Below, one piece after another: positions 1 to 8,702 of a DNA stretch of 64,000 nt. The position numbers and the translations under genes are program-made. Each line of letters begins with the position of its first letter. The stretch's first letter is position 1. The DNA lies in assembly GCF_011440395.1 (NCBI RefSeq), contig NZ_JAAOIX010000006.1:1-64000 (forward strand), read 5' to 3'. The notes under the pieces are model-generated. The model did no database searches. It was not told where the DNA came from and worked only from the letters and a program-made list of their open reading frames with translations. The DNA comes from Pseudomaricurvus alcaniphilus. Its GTDB lineage: Bacteria > Pseudomonadota > Gammaproteobacteria > Pseudomonadales > Cellvibrionaceae.

Positions 1-97
1 CGAGCAGATCATCGAACTGCGCCGCAACGCGAAGGCTGGCGGTGAATCGGATAACAACCAGGCAGACCTGCCGTTTGACGACAACATCGATTTCTGA
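1..97 (+). CDS. C-terminal end of an unidentified protein (partial)
   Basis: An open frame runs in from the left edge and stops at TGA 95-97, giving 31 residues. The tail is hydrophilic and ends in acidic residues followed by a phenylalanine (DLPFDDNIDF). This resembles the acidic tail of SSB-type proteins, but the terminal sequence is not the canonical DDDIPF and the fragment is too short to name a family. The gene body lies outside the window. Confidence 0.5.
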   Translation, partial: EQIIELRRNAKAGGESDNNQADLPFDDNIDF

Positions 98-372
98 GCG
101 CCCGTAAGCAAAATAGGGCGATTACGAGGCGGTGTAATGGCGGTGTTGCGTGAAATCAAACGGCGGCAAATAACCGCGCTTTTACTCCGGCGTTAACACT
201 TAGTGCACTTGACCTATTCTATAGATGGTGGAAGAATGCTCGCCAATTAGTGATACGTAAAATAAAAAAAACACATAAAATAGTATCAAAAAATATAGGG
301 TCGTAGTTAAAGCATCAACGGGCGACCTGAAAAACGAAACTCCGATCTAATATTATAATGGAGCACAGCAGC
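98..372. other. Intergenic region upstream of the first TonB receptor
   Basis: No gene is visible. The stretch from about 235 to 300 is strongly AT-rich with A-tracts and is the likely promoter region for the receptor gene. No clear operator or terminator was recognised. Confidence 0.4.
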
Positions 373-2826
373 ATGAAAATAAGCACCTGCAGGTCTGGAT
401 TTACCCCCTCAACACTCGCCGCCCTGATTGCTTTGGGCACCGTCTCCAGTGCACAGGCCGTGCTGGAGGAGGTCGTCGTCACCGCACAGAAACACGCCCA
501 AAGCGTCAACGATGTTGGCATCACGGTAAACGCCTTCAGCGGCGAAACCATCAAGGATTATGGCGTCAGTTCGGCGCAGGATATTGCCGCCTTCACCCCT
601 GGTCTGACTGTTAGCTCTACAGGCGCTACCGGTGTTCCGGTCTACACCATTCGCGGTGTCGGATTTCAGGATATCACCACCACCAGCTCTTCCACCGTTG
701 GCCTCTATTTTGATGAAGTTGCCATTCCCTATACGGTGATGAGTCGCGGCGCCCTGTTTGACGTGGAGAGAGTGGAGGTATTAAAGGGCCCGCAGGGTGA
801 TCTCTACGGTCGCAATACCACCGCCGGCCAGATTAACTACATCAGTAACAAGCCCACCGATGAGTTCGAAGCAGGTATTACCGGCAGCTATGGTCGCTTT
901 GATGTGCTGGACGTGGAGGGTTTTGTCAGTGGCGGCCTGAGTGACAGCGTTCAGGCCCGTCTTGCCTTTAAAACCACGCAGTCCAGTGAGGGCTGGCAGG
1001 AAAGCCTTTCCCGACCGGGGGATGAACTGGGGGAACAGGATGTACTCGCACTTCGCGCCCTGTTTAATTTTGACCTGCCCGATCAGGGGGCAATACTGCT
1101 GAATATTCATCATGTGGATGACCAATCCGACAACCGGGCGCAAACAGCGTACGATGGCCGTCTGGTAGGTTTGGGGGAATACGGTGCACCCTATATCCCC
1201 CTGAATGAATACCGCCTTTCCGAGGGCACTCAGTTTGGCGAAACACCGCCCTGGTATTCGACGGGTGATAATCGTGTGGCTGACTGGACCAACAACTGGA
1301 CCAACCCGGTAACGGGAGAAACCAACAGCCTGAGACCGAGCAGAGATAACCAGTTGAGCGGTATATCAGTAAAACTGGAATGGAATTTCAATGAGGTCAC
1401 ATTCACTTCAATTACTGCCTATGACGAATTTGAGCGCAGCGAGACTAACGATATAGACGGTGGTGCTTTTTCCAGCCAGGAAACCATCAACGTCACCGAG
1501 CTCGAGGTGTTCTCTCAGGAGCTAAGGCTGTCGGGGCAGAACGACAAATTGTTGTGGATTGCAGGTTTGTATTACTCCAGCGATGAAGCCGACGAGCTCT
1601 ATAATTTTTTTATGGCGGATTCCATTTTCGGTGACGCCTCGGCTGCATGGGGGCTTAACAATCCTTTTGCCGCATTTCCCATTCGCCGTTTACACACCAA
1701 ATACCAACAGGAGACTGAGTCCAAAGCGGTATTTGGTCATATTGAATACAACTTTACTGACAAGGCACGGCTTACCCTGGGGCTGCGCTACACAGAAGAA
1801 CAGCGTGACTGGATTGGTTGTACCTACGACGTCGGCGACAATACCTACGCCGGATTCTGGAATGGAATTGTCGGTGCCAGCCTGCCGCCGGGTTCATGTT
1901 CCACTCTCGACGATACTGCCGGTTCACCCACCAATATTGCCAACGTTATTGGCACTGCCAACATCAATGATGCTTTTCATCCTTTTGAAACCGATATCAG
2001 TACCGAGAAGTGGATGGGGAAAATCGGTATCGATTACGCCATCAGTAATGATCTTTTGGTGTACGCCACCCTGTCAAACGGCTTCAAGTCCGGTGGTTTT
2101 AACGGTAATAATTCCAATACCACGACTCAGCTCAAACCATACAAGCCGGAGGAGTTGACTTCACTGGAGCTGGGGGTCAAAGCCACCCTGTTGAACAATA
2201 CCATGCAATTCAATGCTGCTGTGTTTCACTACGACTATCGAGACAAGCAGGAGTCGGAGCGAGCAATTACCTTTGTCGGTGCCATTGGCGGGCTGGGCAA
2301 TGTAGACGAATCCACAATACGCGGTGCCGAACTGGATATTCAGTGGGCCCCGATTGACGGCCTCAGTGTAAACCTGGGGGCTGCTTACCTGGAGACTGAA
2401 ATCGAGGAGTGGATTACACCTGTGTCCGGAGAATTTGACTTTGCTACAGGCAGCGCCATCAACGTTGTGTCTGTGGATGCCTCGGGATCCGGCTTGCCCC
2501 AATCGCCTGAGTGGTCTTACAACGCGCTGGCGCGCTACGAGTGGCCCATCAGTGATAACCTGTACATGGAAGCTTCTGCCGACATCAACTTCACCGATGA
2601 AACACCGGACCCCGTGCGTCTGCAGAACTCTCTGGACGATTACCTGATTACCAACTTCCGTATTGGCATTGGTGAAACCTCAGGCAAGTGGCGCGCCTTG
2701 CTCTGGGGCCGCAACATCACCGATGAATACTATTACCAGGCCGCATTTGGCGGCACCAATGGCGGCTATATGCGCTCGGTCGGCATGCCGCGTACCTATG
2801 GCATTAGCCTGGCCTACAATTTTTGA
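373..2826 (+). CDS. TonB-dependent outer-membrane receptor
   Basis: A TonB-dependent receptor of about 817 residues that should import a scarce nutrient across the outer membrane using TonB-ExbBD energy. A signal peptide (residues 1 to about 29, ending SSAQA) is followed at once by a TonB box (EEVVVTAQK). The plug domain carries the usual VERVEVLKGPQG..YGRNTTAG segment at about 135-160. The remainder is beta-barrel and ends in AYNF, with the terminal aromatic expected for Bam recognition. The ATG at 373 was chosen because GGAG lies about 7 bases upstream. An in-frame ATG at 358 has no ribosome site. The substrate is unknown. The gene is followed at 41 bases by a lipoprotein amidohydrolase, suggesting a two-gene unit in which the receptor imports what the hydrolase processes. 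Confidence 0.9.
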   Translation: MKISTCRSGFTPSTLAALIALGTVSSAQAVLEEVVVTAQKHAQSVNDVGITVNAFSGETIKDYGVSSAQDIAAFTPGLTVSSTGATGVPVYTIRGVGFQDITTTSSSTVGLYFDEVAIPYTVMSRGALFDVERVEVLKGPQGDLYGRNTTAGQINYISNKPTDEFEAGITGSYGRFDVLDVEGFVSGGLSDSVQARLAFKTTQSSEGWQESLSRPGDELGEQDVLALRALFNFDLPDQGAILLNIHHVDDQSDNRAQTAYDGRLVGLGEYGAPYIPLNEYRLSEGTQFGETPPWYSTGDNRVADWTNNWTNPVTGETNSLRPSRDNQLSGISVKLEWNFNEVTFTSITAYDEFERSETNDIDGGAFSSQETINVTELEVFSQELRLSGQNDKLLWIAGLYYSSDEADELYNFFMADSIFGDASAAWGLNNPFAAFPIRRLHTKYQQETESKAVFGHIEYNFTDKARLTLGLRYTEEQRDWIGCTYDVGDNTYAGFWNGIVGASLPPGSCSTLDDTAGSPTNIANVIGTANINDAFHPFETDISTEKWMGKIGIDYAISNDLLVYATLSNGFKSGGFNGNNSNTTTQLKPYKPEELTSLELGVKATLLNNTMQFNAAVFHYDYRDKQESERAITFVGAIGGLGNVDESTIRGAELDIQWAPIDGLSVNLGAAYLETEIEEWITPVSGEFDFATGSAINVVSVDASGSGLPQSPEWSYNALARYEWPISDNLYMEASADINFTDETPDPVRLQNSLDDYLITNFRIGIGETSGKWRALLWGRNITDEYYYQAAFGGTNGGYMRSVGMPRTYGISLAYNF

Positions 2827-2867
2827 TTGCGCACTTCACGCCGCAGAATTTGAGAACGGAGAATTTA

Positions 2868-4646
2868 ATGATCATATGCTTTAAGCGCGCAACTCTACTG
2901 TTTGCGACCCTTGCGCTCGCAGCCTGCAGCGAGAATCACCTGAGGCAGTCTTTTGCAAGTGAAAAAGCGCAGGAAGAGGCTGACCTGCTACTTACCAACG
3001 GCAAATTTTACACCGTCAATGCAGACCAGCCCTGGGCCGAGGCCGTTGCGATAAAGAACGGCAACTATCTGTACGTCGGTGCTATGAGAAACGCTGCCGA
3101 GTTCAAAGGTGAAAACACTAAGGTTGTCGATCTGGGCGGCAAGATGGCCATGCCCGGTATCAATGATGCGCACGTTCACCCAACCAGGGGCGGCATCAAA
3201 AAGTTATTTGACTGCAATTTCCCGTTTGACAGCAATCCGGATCAAATCGCGGCTGCGGTTGCTGAGTGTGTCGAAAACAATCCGGACGCTACCTGGATTC
3301 GCGGTGGCCAATGGGATAGTGGCTTCTTCGATCGCTATAAGATTGCCTCACCGCGCAGGTTCCTGGATGCTGTTTCGGGTGACAAGGCGGTATTGCTGAA
3401 CGATGACAGTAATCACAATGGCTGGGCTAACACCAAGGCACTTGAGTTGGCGGGCATTACTGCCGAAACTCCCGATCCGGCGGATGGAACCTACGTTCGC
3501 GAGCCGGGGAGCAGGGTTCCAAATGGCTTGTTGCTCGAAGGTGCAGAGCAACTGCTCAGTGACAAGTTACCTGACTGGAGCCCCCGAGAGTATCAACTCG
3601 GTGCCCTGGAGGCGGTGCGCATCGCCAATGGTTTCGGTATCACTGGCATGAAGGATGCCAGCACCGATGAGCCAACTCTCGCGGCTTATCATGCTCTGGA
3701 CCAGAAAGGGTTGCTGAGTGTGCATATGACTACCTCAATCCGCACACCCTATGGGCATCGTACTCAACCGCTTGACTACGATCGTATCGACGGGTTGAGA
3801 GATAAATATTCCAGTCGGCACGTCAATACCGCGGCGGTGAAAATCTTTATGGACGGGGTTCCCACTGCGTCGCGTACCGCTGCCATGCTTCACCCCTATG
3901 CACACGCCGAAGAACATTCACACGGCAACCCGGTGGACGGCATGCTGCACCTGCAACCGAACTTACTAACAGAGGACCTGATCGAACTCGACAAACGCGG
4001 TTACACAGTAAAGATTCATACCGCTGGTGATCGCTCTGTACGCGTCGCCCTGGATGCCATTGCCGCCGCTCGCTTGGCAAACGGCGACTCCGGCCAGCGC
4101 CATGAACTGGCGCACGCGGGCTATATTGACCCTGTCGATTTGCCTCGCTTTGCCGAATTGCAGGCGGTCGCCGACCTGTCACCCTACCTGTGGCACCCGT
4201 CGCCGATCATCGCCTCTATTATTGATGCGGTGGGCTCGCCACGTGGAGAACACTACTGGCCGATTAAATCCTTGCTGCAGGCACAGGCGCCCATACTGGC
4301 CGGATCGGATTGGCCGGCTGCTGTGGAAACCATCGACCCCTGGCTTGGTATCGAAGCGATGGTCACTCGCGCCGATCCCGAGGGCAAACACACCGGTACC
4401 CTGTGGGAAGCCCAGTCTATCAGCCTTGAAGACGCCGTCGAAATCTACACCACCAGAGGCGCGGCAGCCCTCGGGCGAGGTAACATCACCGGCTCTATCG
4501 AGGTTGGCAAGTCGGCCGATCTGATTGTCCTGAATCACAATCTTTTTGCTATCGAGCCCCAGGCTATCAGCCAAACCGAGGTGCAGATGACTCTGTTTGA
4601 AGGCACTGTTGTCTACCGTAAAGATGATTTTAAAAGGGGGCGGTGA
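2868..4646 (+). CDS. Lipoprotein amidohydrolase, YtcJ-like (amidohydrolase family 3)
   Basis: A metal-dependent hydrolase of the amidohydrolase superfamily, about 592 residues, close in layout to YtcJ-type proteins. The metal-binding HVH motif is at about residues 102-104. Further metal or active-site elements follow: KIFMDG (about 324), KIHTAGD (about 383), HELAHAG (about 412) and GSDWP (about 480). The N-terminus is a lipoprotein signal peptide with lipobox LAAC, so the enzyme is probably anchored in the periplasm. That is unusual, as many relatives are cytoplasmic. The start at 2868 has GGAG just upstream and makes the lipobox sit correctly; an in-frame start 15 codons earlier would overlap the receptor stop and bury the signal. 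Substrate not predictable from sequence; relatives act on cyclic amides and N-acyl compounds. Confidence 0.85.
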   Translation: MIICFKRATLLFATLALAACSENHLRQSFASEKAQEEADLLLTNGKFYTVNADQPWAEAVAIKNGNYLYVGAMRNAAEFKGENTKVVDLGGKMAMPGINDAHVHPTRGGIKKLFDCNFPFDSNPDQIAAAVAECVENNPDATWIRGGQWDSGFFDRYKIASPRRFLDAVSGDKAVLLNDDSNHNGWANTKALELAGITAETPDPADGTYVREPGSRVPNGLLLEGAEQLLSDKLPDWSPREYQLGALEAVRIANGFGITGMKDASTDEPTLAAYHALDQKGLLSVHMTTSIRTPYGHRTQPLDYDRIDGLRDKYSSRHVNTAAVKIFMDGVPTASRTAAMLHPYAHAEEHSHGNPVDGMLHLQPNLLTEDLIELDKRGYTVKIHTAGDRSVRVALDAIAAARLANGDSGQRHELAHAGYIDPVDLPRFAELQAVADLSPYLWHPSPIIASIIDAVGSPRGEHYWPIKSLLQAQAPILAGSDWPAAVETIDPWLGIEAMVTRADPEGKHTGTLWEAQSISLEDAVEIYTTRGAAALGRGNITGSIEVGKSADLIVLNHNLFAIEPQAISQTEVQMTLFEGTVVYRKDDFKRGR

Positions 4647-4942
4647 CAACTGAGGCTCATTCTTATTTCCAGCTTGCGGTACAGGTGCTTAACTACACGA
4701 TTAGCTATCCGGATCCTGCTGAAAGAGCTCGGCGACACCCCGCAGGCCAAGGCTGTATTTCCCCAATCTGTCCTGTTATAGGATTTCACGGGCAGACAGT
4801 AGCGAGCCCTGCTTTTTCGGCGCTGCGGTTAAGTTCAGCATGCCTTATAGCTGCCTGATAATTGCCACAAAAATATGAAAGAGCCCTCTGCATGAAACCA
4901 GCGACATACTGCGTGAAATGGCAACAAATTATTCTGCTACAC
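4647..4942. other. Convergent intergenic region
   Basis: It separates the amidohydrolase from the oppositely oriented GTPase gene. A short plus-strand open frame of about 45 codons ends near 4780 but has no recognisable similarity. No convincing terminator hairpin was found. Confidence 0.3.
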
Positions 4943-5941
4943 CTAATCTCGCACACAGGCAAGCAGGGCGTCTTCCAGGGATTCAAGTGAGCACCTGTCG
5001 CTACTGATGCATTCAATACGGCTGTCCATGCTGTCGTCCAGTTCGGCTTCTGTGAGCACATTATCGGCTTTGTTGTAGGCGGTAATCCCCTGATCGGTAA
5101 TAAAGACTGCTTTGATCCGTTCTACATTCACGCCCAGCAGCAGGTTATAGAGCTCCTGTGAATTGAATATCCACTCGGGTTTGAATATCCATCCGCGACT
5201 GTAGAAACCCTCGCCTTCGTTATCAATGCTCAGGTAGCCTGTCTCGGGTATTTCGGGAGCCTCTGGTATTGAGGTAACGTCTTTCTCTGTGTGGTGATGG
5301 TGAGTCTGGATGTGTTGGCTTGCAGGGGCCGCCAGCCAATCAATTTTTAGCGCTCCCATACTCACTTGAAAGATTGATTTGCTGTCCAGGCTTGTGGTTC
5401 GTTCCAGAAAGCCCAGCAGGGCGGGAAAGTCCCCGGGGTGGTATTGATCCGCCTTGTTGGCGACGATTACATCAGCGATGGCCAATTGCTGGTTGAAGGT
5501 GGGGTGAGTGGTATAGCGTTCATCGTGAACTTTTCTGGCATCAACCAGTGTAATGGTGGCTCGCAGATCCACTACCTCCCGGTAGTGTTCGGCGACCAGT
5601 ACGGACAGCACTTCCAGAGGGTGTCCAAGGCCGGTGGGTTCTATCAACAAGCGCTGCGGTTTGGCACGGGCGAGCAGCATATTCAGGGCGATCTGCATGG
5701 GCAGGCCTGCCGCACAACACATACAACCACCAGGGACTTCGCGAATGAAGATGCCGGCTTCTTCTGTTTTTTGCCCGGTAAACAGGCTGCCGTCGATACC
5801 CACTTCGCCAAACTCATTGACGAGTACAGCCCAGCGTTCATTGTCGGGCTTTTGTTTGAGCAGGTTCAGGATAGCTGTGGACTTGCCAACGCCGAGGAAG
5901 CCGGTGATGACATTGGTGGGTATGGCTTTCAGTGCTGACAT
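4943..5941 (-). CDS. COG0523 / CobW-family GTPase (putative metallochaperone)
   Basis: A G3E-family GTPase of 332 residues, the family of CobW, YeiR and ZagA-type zinc chaperones. It has Walker A GFLGVGKST (14-22), the metal-binding CMCC motif (73-76) that defines the family, IEPTGLGHP (about 100-108), NKAD (162-165) and a histidine-rich stretch HIQTHHHH (210-217). A C-terminal CobW_C domain follows. Start taken at the ATG 5941, which has AAGGA about 12 bases upstream; the frame is open for 27 more codons upstream, but these overlap the hisI remnant. The decayed HisI copy immediately upstream supports a zinc-homeostasis role, since COG0523 genes commonly sit beside paralogues of zinc enzymes. 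Metal specificity is inferred, not shown. Confidence 0.88.
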   Translation of the reverse strand: MSALKAIPTNVITGFLGVGKSTAILNLLKQKPDNERWAVLVNEFGEVGIDGSLFTGQKTEEAGIFIREVPGGCMCCAAGLPMQIALNMLLARAKPQRLLIEPTGLGHPLEVLSVLVAEHYREVVDLRATITLVDARKVHDERYTTHPTFNQQLAIADVIVANKADQYHPGDFPALLGFLERTTSLDSKSIFQVSMGALKIDWLAAPASQHIQTHHHHTEKDVTSIPEAPEIPETGYLSIDNEGEGFYSRGWIFKPEWIFNSQELYNLLLGVNVERIKAVFITDQGITAYNKADNVLTEAELDDSMDSRIECISSDRCSLESLEDALLACVRD

Positions 5942-6182
5942 GTCGCTGGAGTTCCTTGTTGTCCGGTGTGGCAAACCGGGCCGAGCTGCTCGACGTCGCA
6001 CAGCAGGGTATCGCCGATACAATCGATGCGCAGGATGTGTAGTCGCTGGTGGCGCCTGCGGGTTTCACTTTTTCGCCATTGTAGCGATTGTGAACAGGAC
6101 CAGCAGGTCGTATCGCCGCTGGCACGACAGCTCGCCTGGCAATTCCCGCCATGCCTGTATCAGCGACGAGGTTTCCGGCGTG
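5929..6182 (-). pseudogene. Decayed, frameshifted remnant of phosphoribosyl-AMP cyclohydrolase (hisI paralogue)
   Basis: Two minus-strand frames together rebuild most of a HisI protein. The first (about 6181-6115) reads LIQAW then ELPGELSC, matching the HisI segment LMxAWMNREALxxT. After a shift near 6115 the second frame reads CWSCSQSLQWRKSET, then LRIDCIGDTLLCDVEQ, then GPVCHTG, ending at TGA 5929-5931. These match the HisI landmarks FWSRSRxxLWxKGET, DCDxDTLL and GPxCHxGxxSC in order and spacing. The N-terminus is missing, the frame is broken, the second Asp of DCDxD is lost and the last zinc Cys of CHTGRRSC is absent. It overlaps the start of the GTPase gene by 13 bases. It therefore cannot encode a working enzyme. 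Confidence 0.75.
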
Positions 6183-6365
6183 TTATTCCTTATCGCTGAA
6201 GACCTGTTCCTTCCACTCCGGGCCTAAATTGTTCTCAATATACTCCCTCATAAACTGGCGAATTTTCTGCGAGGGGGTGACATCCTCGATTTCGCACAGT
6301 TTTTCGAAAGCTTCTTTTTTCTTGGGGTCTACCAGTACCGTCAGTCGGGCAGTGCGCTTTTCCAT
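6183..6365 (-). CDS. Small ribbon-helix-helix (CopG/Arc-type) DNA-binding protein
   Basis: A 60-residue protein with the layout of a ribbon-helix-helix repressor: an N-terminal basic beta-strand (KRTARLTVLVDP, residues 3-14), then helix A (KKEAFEKLCEIED) and helix B (TPSQKIRQFMREYI). Such proteins bind DNA as dimers through the beta-ribbon. It is the first gene of a minus-strand unit that continues into the hisI remnant and COG0523 GTPase. Its own promoter region contains inverted TGTTAA repeats (6397-6413, 6592-6619) that could be its operator or the target of a metal regulator. The role is inferred; it could also be an orphan antitoxin, but no toxin gene is adjacent. Confidence 0.65.
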   Translation of the reverse strand: MEKRTARLTVLVDPKKKEAFEKLCEIEDVTPSQKIRQFMREYIENNLGPEWKEQVFSDKE

Positions 6366-6396
6366 TGGTGGTCTCGTCTTTCCAGCCTAAGCGGCA

Positions 6397-6413
6397 TGTT
6401 AATTTGATTATCA
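6397..6413. promoter_or_regulatory. Near-palindrome TGTTAA-N5-TTATCA
   Basis: A 17-base inverted repeat 32 bases upstream of the ribbon-helix-helix gene start. One arm differs by a single base from the perfect copies at 6592-6619. Likely operator; the binding protein is unknown. Confidence 0.45.
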
Positions 6414-6591
6414 TATTGTAAGCGTTGCTGGCTTACCTGCAAGAAGTGATGCCTAACCTTCGGCTGTGTCAGTGAACTGACCAAATTTAGCAATGAGTTT
6501 GTCGCCCAGGGCTGTGTTTTGGTAGGCCATTTTTACAGCTCAATGCCGGTCAGGCGAGGGCCTTGGTTACAAGCTTTGTATGCTATTTGAA

Positions 6592-6619
6592 TGTTAACTA
6601 ATTTAACATTATATGTTAA
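6592..6619. promoter_or_regulatory. Triple alternating repeat TGTTAA-N5-TTAACA-N5-TGTTAA
   Basis: Three arms at 6592-6597, 6603-6608 and 6614-6619 form two overlapping perfect palindromes with 5-base spacers. The site lies in the divergent region between the ribbon-helix-helix gene and the SulP gene. It resembles a Zur box in its TGTTA/TAACA ends, but the spacing is 2 bases longer than the enterobacterial Zur consensus. Confidence 0.5.
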
Positions 6620-6719
6620 TATAAATAAAGTCTAATGTGTGACGCCAGACGGATAGCCGCGCAGCCATTGCAGGCGAATTGATTAACCCCAGTGAGTGCC
6701 AGAACCAGGAAACCCAGCG

Positions 6720-8462
6720 ATGCCGCACCGTGTACATCTCTTTTCATTGCGGCTGGGTTATGCCCTGCGTGAGGTGTTGGCCGAAGGTTATCAGCGCGCA
6801 CACCTGATAAGGGATATCGTCGCCGGAGTCACAGTGGGTGTGATTGCCATCCCTCTGGCCATGGGGTTGGCCATTGCCAGTGGTGTAGCGCCCCAGTACG
6901 GCCTGTACACCGCCATCATCGCCGGGGCGGTGATCGCGTTGACCGGCGGGAGTCGCTTCAGCATCTCCGGTCCGACGGCGGCTTTTGTGGTTATTCTGTA
7001 TCCCCTTACCGCCAAATACGGGCTGTCCGGCCTGTTATTGGCATCCATGATGGCTGGCGTGATTTTGGTGGTCATGGCCTGGGCTCGCCTGGGGCGGTTT
7101 ATCGAATATATTCCGGAATCGGTAACCTTGGGGTTTACCGGTGGCATCGCTATTGTGATTGCGGTACTGCAAATTCCTGACTTTACCGGCATGACCATCG
7201 GCCACCTGCCGGAACACTTCGTGGGCAAGGTGAGCGTCATCGGCGCCAATTTGGCGGGTATCGACGCGGGCAGCTGCCTGCTCGCCCTGTTAACCCTGGT
7301 GGCCATGATCACCTGGCCGCGGCTGCGCCTGCCAGTACCGCCACACCTGCCGGCACTGGCGCTGGTTAGTGTGGTGGGCATTCTCCTCGCTGCGCAGGGT
7401 ATTGAGGTGGATACCATAGGCTCTCGCTTTCACTATCTGCAAACCGATGGCACACAGGCGGCGGGCATTCCTCCCTATCTGCCCGCATTTGACTGGCCCT
7501 GGAATCATCCCGGTGCTGACGGCGAACCGTTGACGCTGTCATTGGAGCTGGTGTCGGAGCTGCTGCCTTCGGCGTTTGCCATTGCCATGCTGGGAGCGAT
7601 TGAGTCGTTGTTGTGTGCGGTGGTGCTGGACGGTATGTCAGGCAAGCGCCACAGTGCCAATAGTGAGTTGTTGGCGCAGGGGGTCGGCAACCTGGTCACA
7701 CCGCTTTTTGGCGGTATCACGGCGACTGCGGCCATTGCGCGATCTGCCACCAACTTCAAGACTGGCGCTGTCTCGCCGATTGCCGGTGTCGTTCACGCGC
7801 TGGTGGTGTTGCTGGGGTTGCTGCTGTTCGCTAGTGCGCTGGCGTATGTGCCCATGCCCGCCATGGCGGCGCTGCTGATGGTGGTTGCCTGGAATATGAG
7901 CGAGGCACACAAGGCGCGCAAGCTGGTGCAAAAGTCACCCCGCGGCGACGTTCTGGTTTTTCTCACTTGCCTTTCGTTGACGGTGTTGCTGGATATGGTG
8001 ATCGCCATCACCGCGGGGGTTGTACTGGCTTCTCTGCTGTTTATGAAGGAGATCGCCTCGCTCACACAGGTGGTTGATGTTACCGAAAATCGTGTGTTGG
8101 TCAGGGAAGGGCTGCCAGGTAAATGGAAGGTGTTCAAGGTGCGCGGGCCGCTGTTTTTTGCCGCCGCTGACCGCATATTCTCCGAGATTTTCCACCGGGC
8201 GCAAGGGCTCGATGGCTTGATCATCCACATGGAATACAGCTCTTACCTCGATGCCGGTGGGCTATCGGCTGTTGACAGGCTGTTGGCCCAGTGCGCCGAT
8301 AAACAGATATCAATCCGTTTTTCCTGCTGGCAGTTTCAGCCGCTGAAAACCCTTGCCAAAGCGCGCAGCGCCGGGGTAGGGCCGCTGGAGGTGTCGTTCT
8401 CTACGTTGGAGGGGGCGATTGACGCTGTGTTGAGTAAAGGAACAAATCATGAAGTTGGATAA
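6720..8462 (+). CDS. SulP-family anion permease with C-terminal STAS domain
   Basis: A SulP transporter of about 580 residues, the family that carries sulfate, bicarbonate or dicarboxylates across the inner membrane. The N-terminal region holds the family signature (residues about 25-60, GVTVGVIAIPLAMGLAIASG then YGLYTAIIAG) and many hydrophobic segments up to about residue 450. A cytoplasmic STAS domain follows (about 455-560, SSYLDAGGLSAVDRL in the usual phospho-acceptor loop, where Ser is replaced by Ala/Gly). The ATG at 6720 has AGGAA 8 bases upstream; a GTG at 6696 is a weaker alternative. Transcription diverges from the ribbon-helix-helix/GTPase unit. The stop overlaps the next small gene by 14 bases. 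The ion carried cannot be decided from sequence. Confidence 0.88.
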   Translation: MPHRVHLFSLRLGYALREVLAEGYQRAHLIRDIVAGVTVGVIAIPLAMGLAIASGVAPQYGLYTAIIAGAVIALTGGSRFSISGPTAAFVVILYPLTAKYGLSGLLLASMMAGVILVVMAWARLGRFIEYIPESVTLGFTGGIAIVIAVLQIPDFTGMTIGHLPEHFVGKVSVIGANLAGIDAGSCLLALLTLVAMITWPRLRLPVPPHLPALALVSVVGILLAAQGIEVDTIGSRFHYLQTDGTQAAGIPPYLPAFDWPWNHPGADGEPLTLSLELVSELLPSAFAIAMLGAIESLLCAVVLDGMSGKRHSANSELLAQGVGNLVTPLFGGITATAAIARSATNFKTGAVSPIAGVVHALVVLLGLLLFASALAYVPMPAMAALLMVVAWNMSEAHKARKLVQKSPRGDVLVFLTCLSLTVLLDMVIAITAGVVLASLLFMKEIASLTQVVDVTENRVLVREGLPGKWKVFKVRGPLFFAAADRIFSEIFHRAQGLDGLIIHMEYSSYLDAGGLSAVDRLLAQCADKQISIRFSCWQFQPLKTLAKARSAGVGPLEVSFSTLEGAIDAVLSKGTNHEVG

Positions 8463-8679
8463 CGCCATTACCCTGGGCGCCAAGGGCGCCTGGATCGAGG
8501 CGCAAGTTCGGCTGAGCCCGGGCAGTCGCACCCATTGGTTTATCATGCTGCGGGATAGCAACAAAAAATCGTTTATTCTTGCGGACAACGACGATAATGC
8601 CATCTCCAGCGATGACATCAACGATCTGGCCCGGCTGCTTAAGTCACTGGGTCTGAAAGAATTTACCGGTTTTTTGTAA
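8449..8679 (+). CDS. Small hypothetical protein coupled to SulP
   Basis: A 76-residue protein not recognised as a member of a named family. It starts within the last codons of the SulP gene (14-base overlap) and has AAGGAA about 8 bases before its ATG, so it is probably translationally coupled. The sequence looks like a compact soluble alpha/beta domain: a beta-rich first half with aromatic residues ([14 protein letters not shown]) and an acidic central turn ([11 protein letters not shown]) followed by a helix ([12 protein letters not shown]). Its tight coupling suggests a regulator or accessory of the transporter; this is inference only. Confidence 0.6.
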   Translation: MKLDNAITLGAKGAWIEAQVRLSPGSRTHWFIMLRDSNKKSFILADNDDNAISSDDINDLARLLKSLGLKEFTGFL

Positions 8680-8702
8680 TACAACTGAAGGAAGTTTTAG
8701 CT

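Noticed and set aside
4650-4780. Plus-strand stretch reading LLKELGDTPQAKAVFPQ after the amidohydrolase
   Set aside because: Protein-like but follows a stop, has no start and matches no family I recognise.
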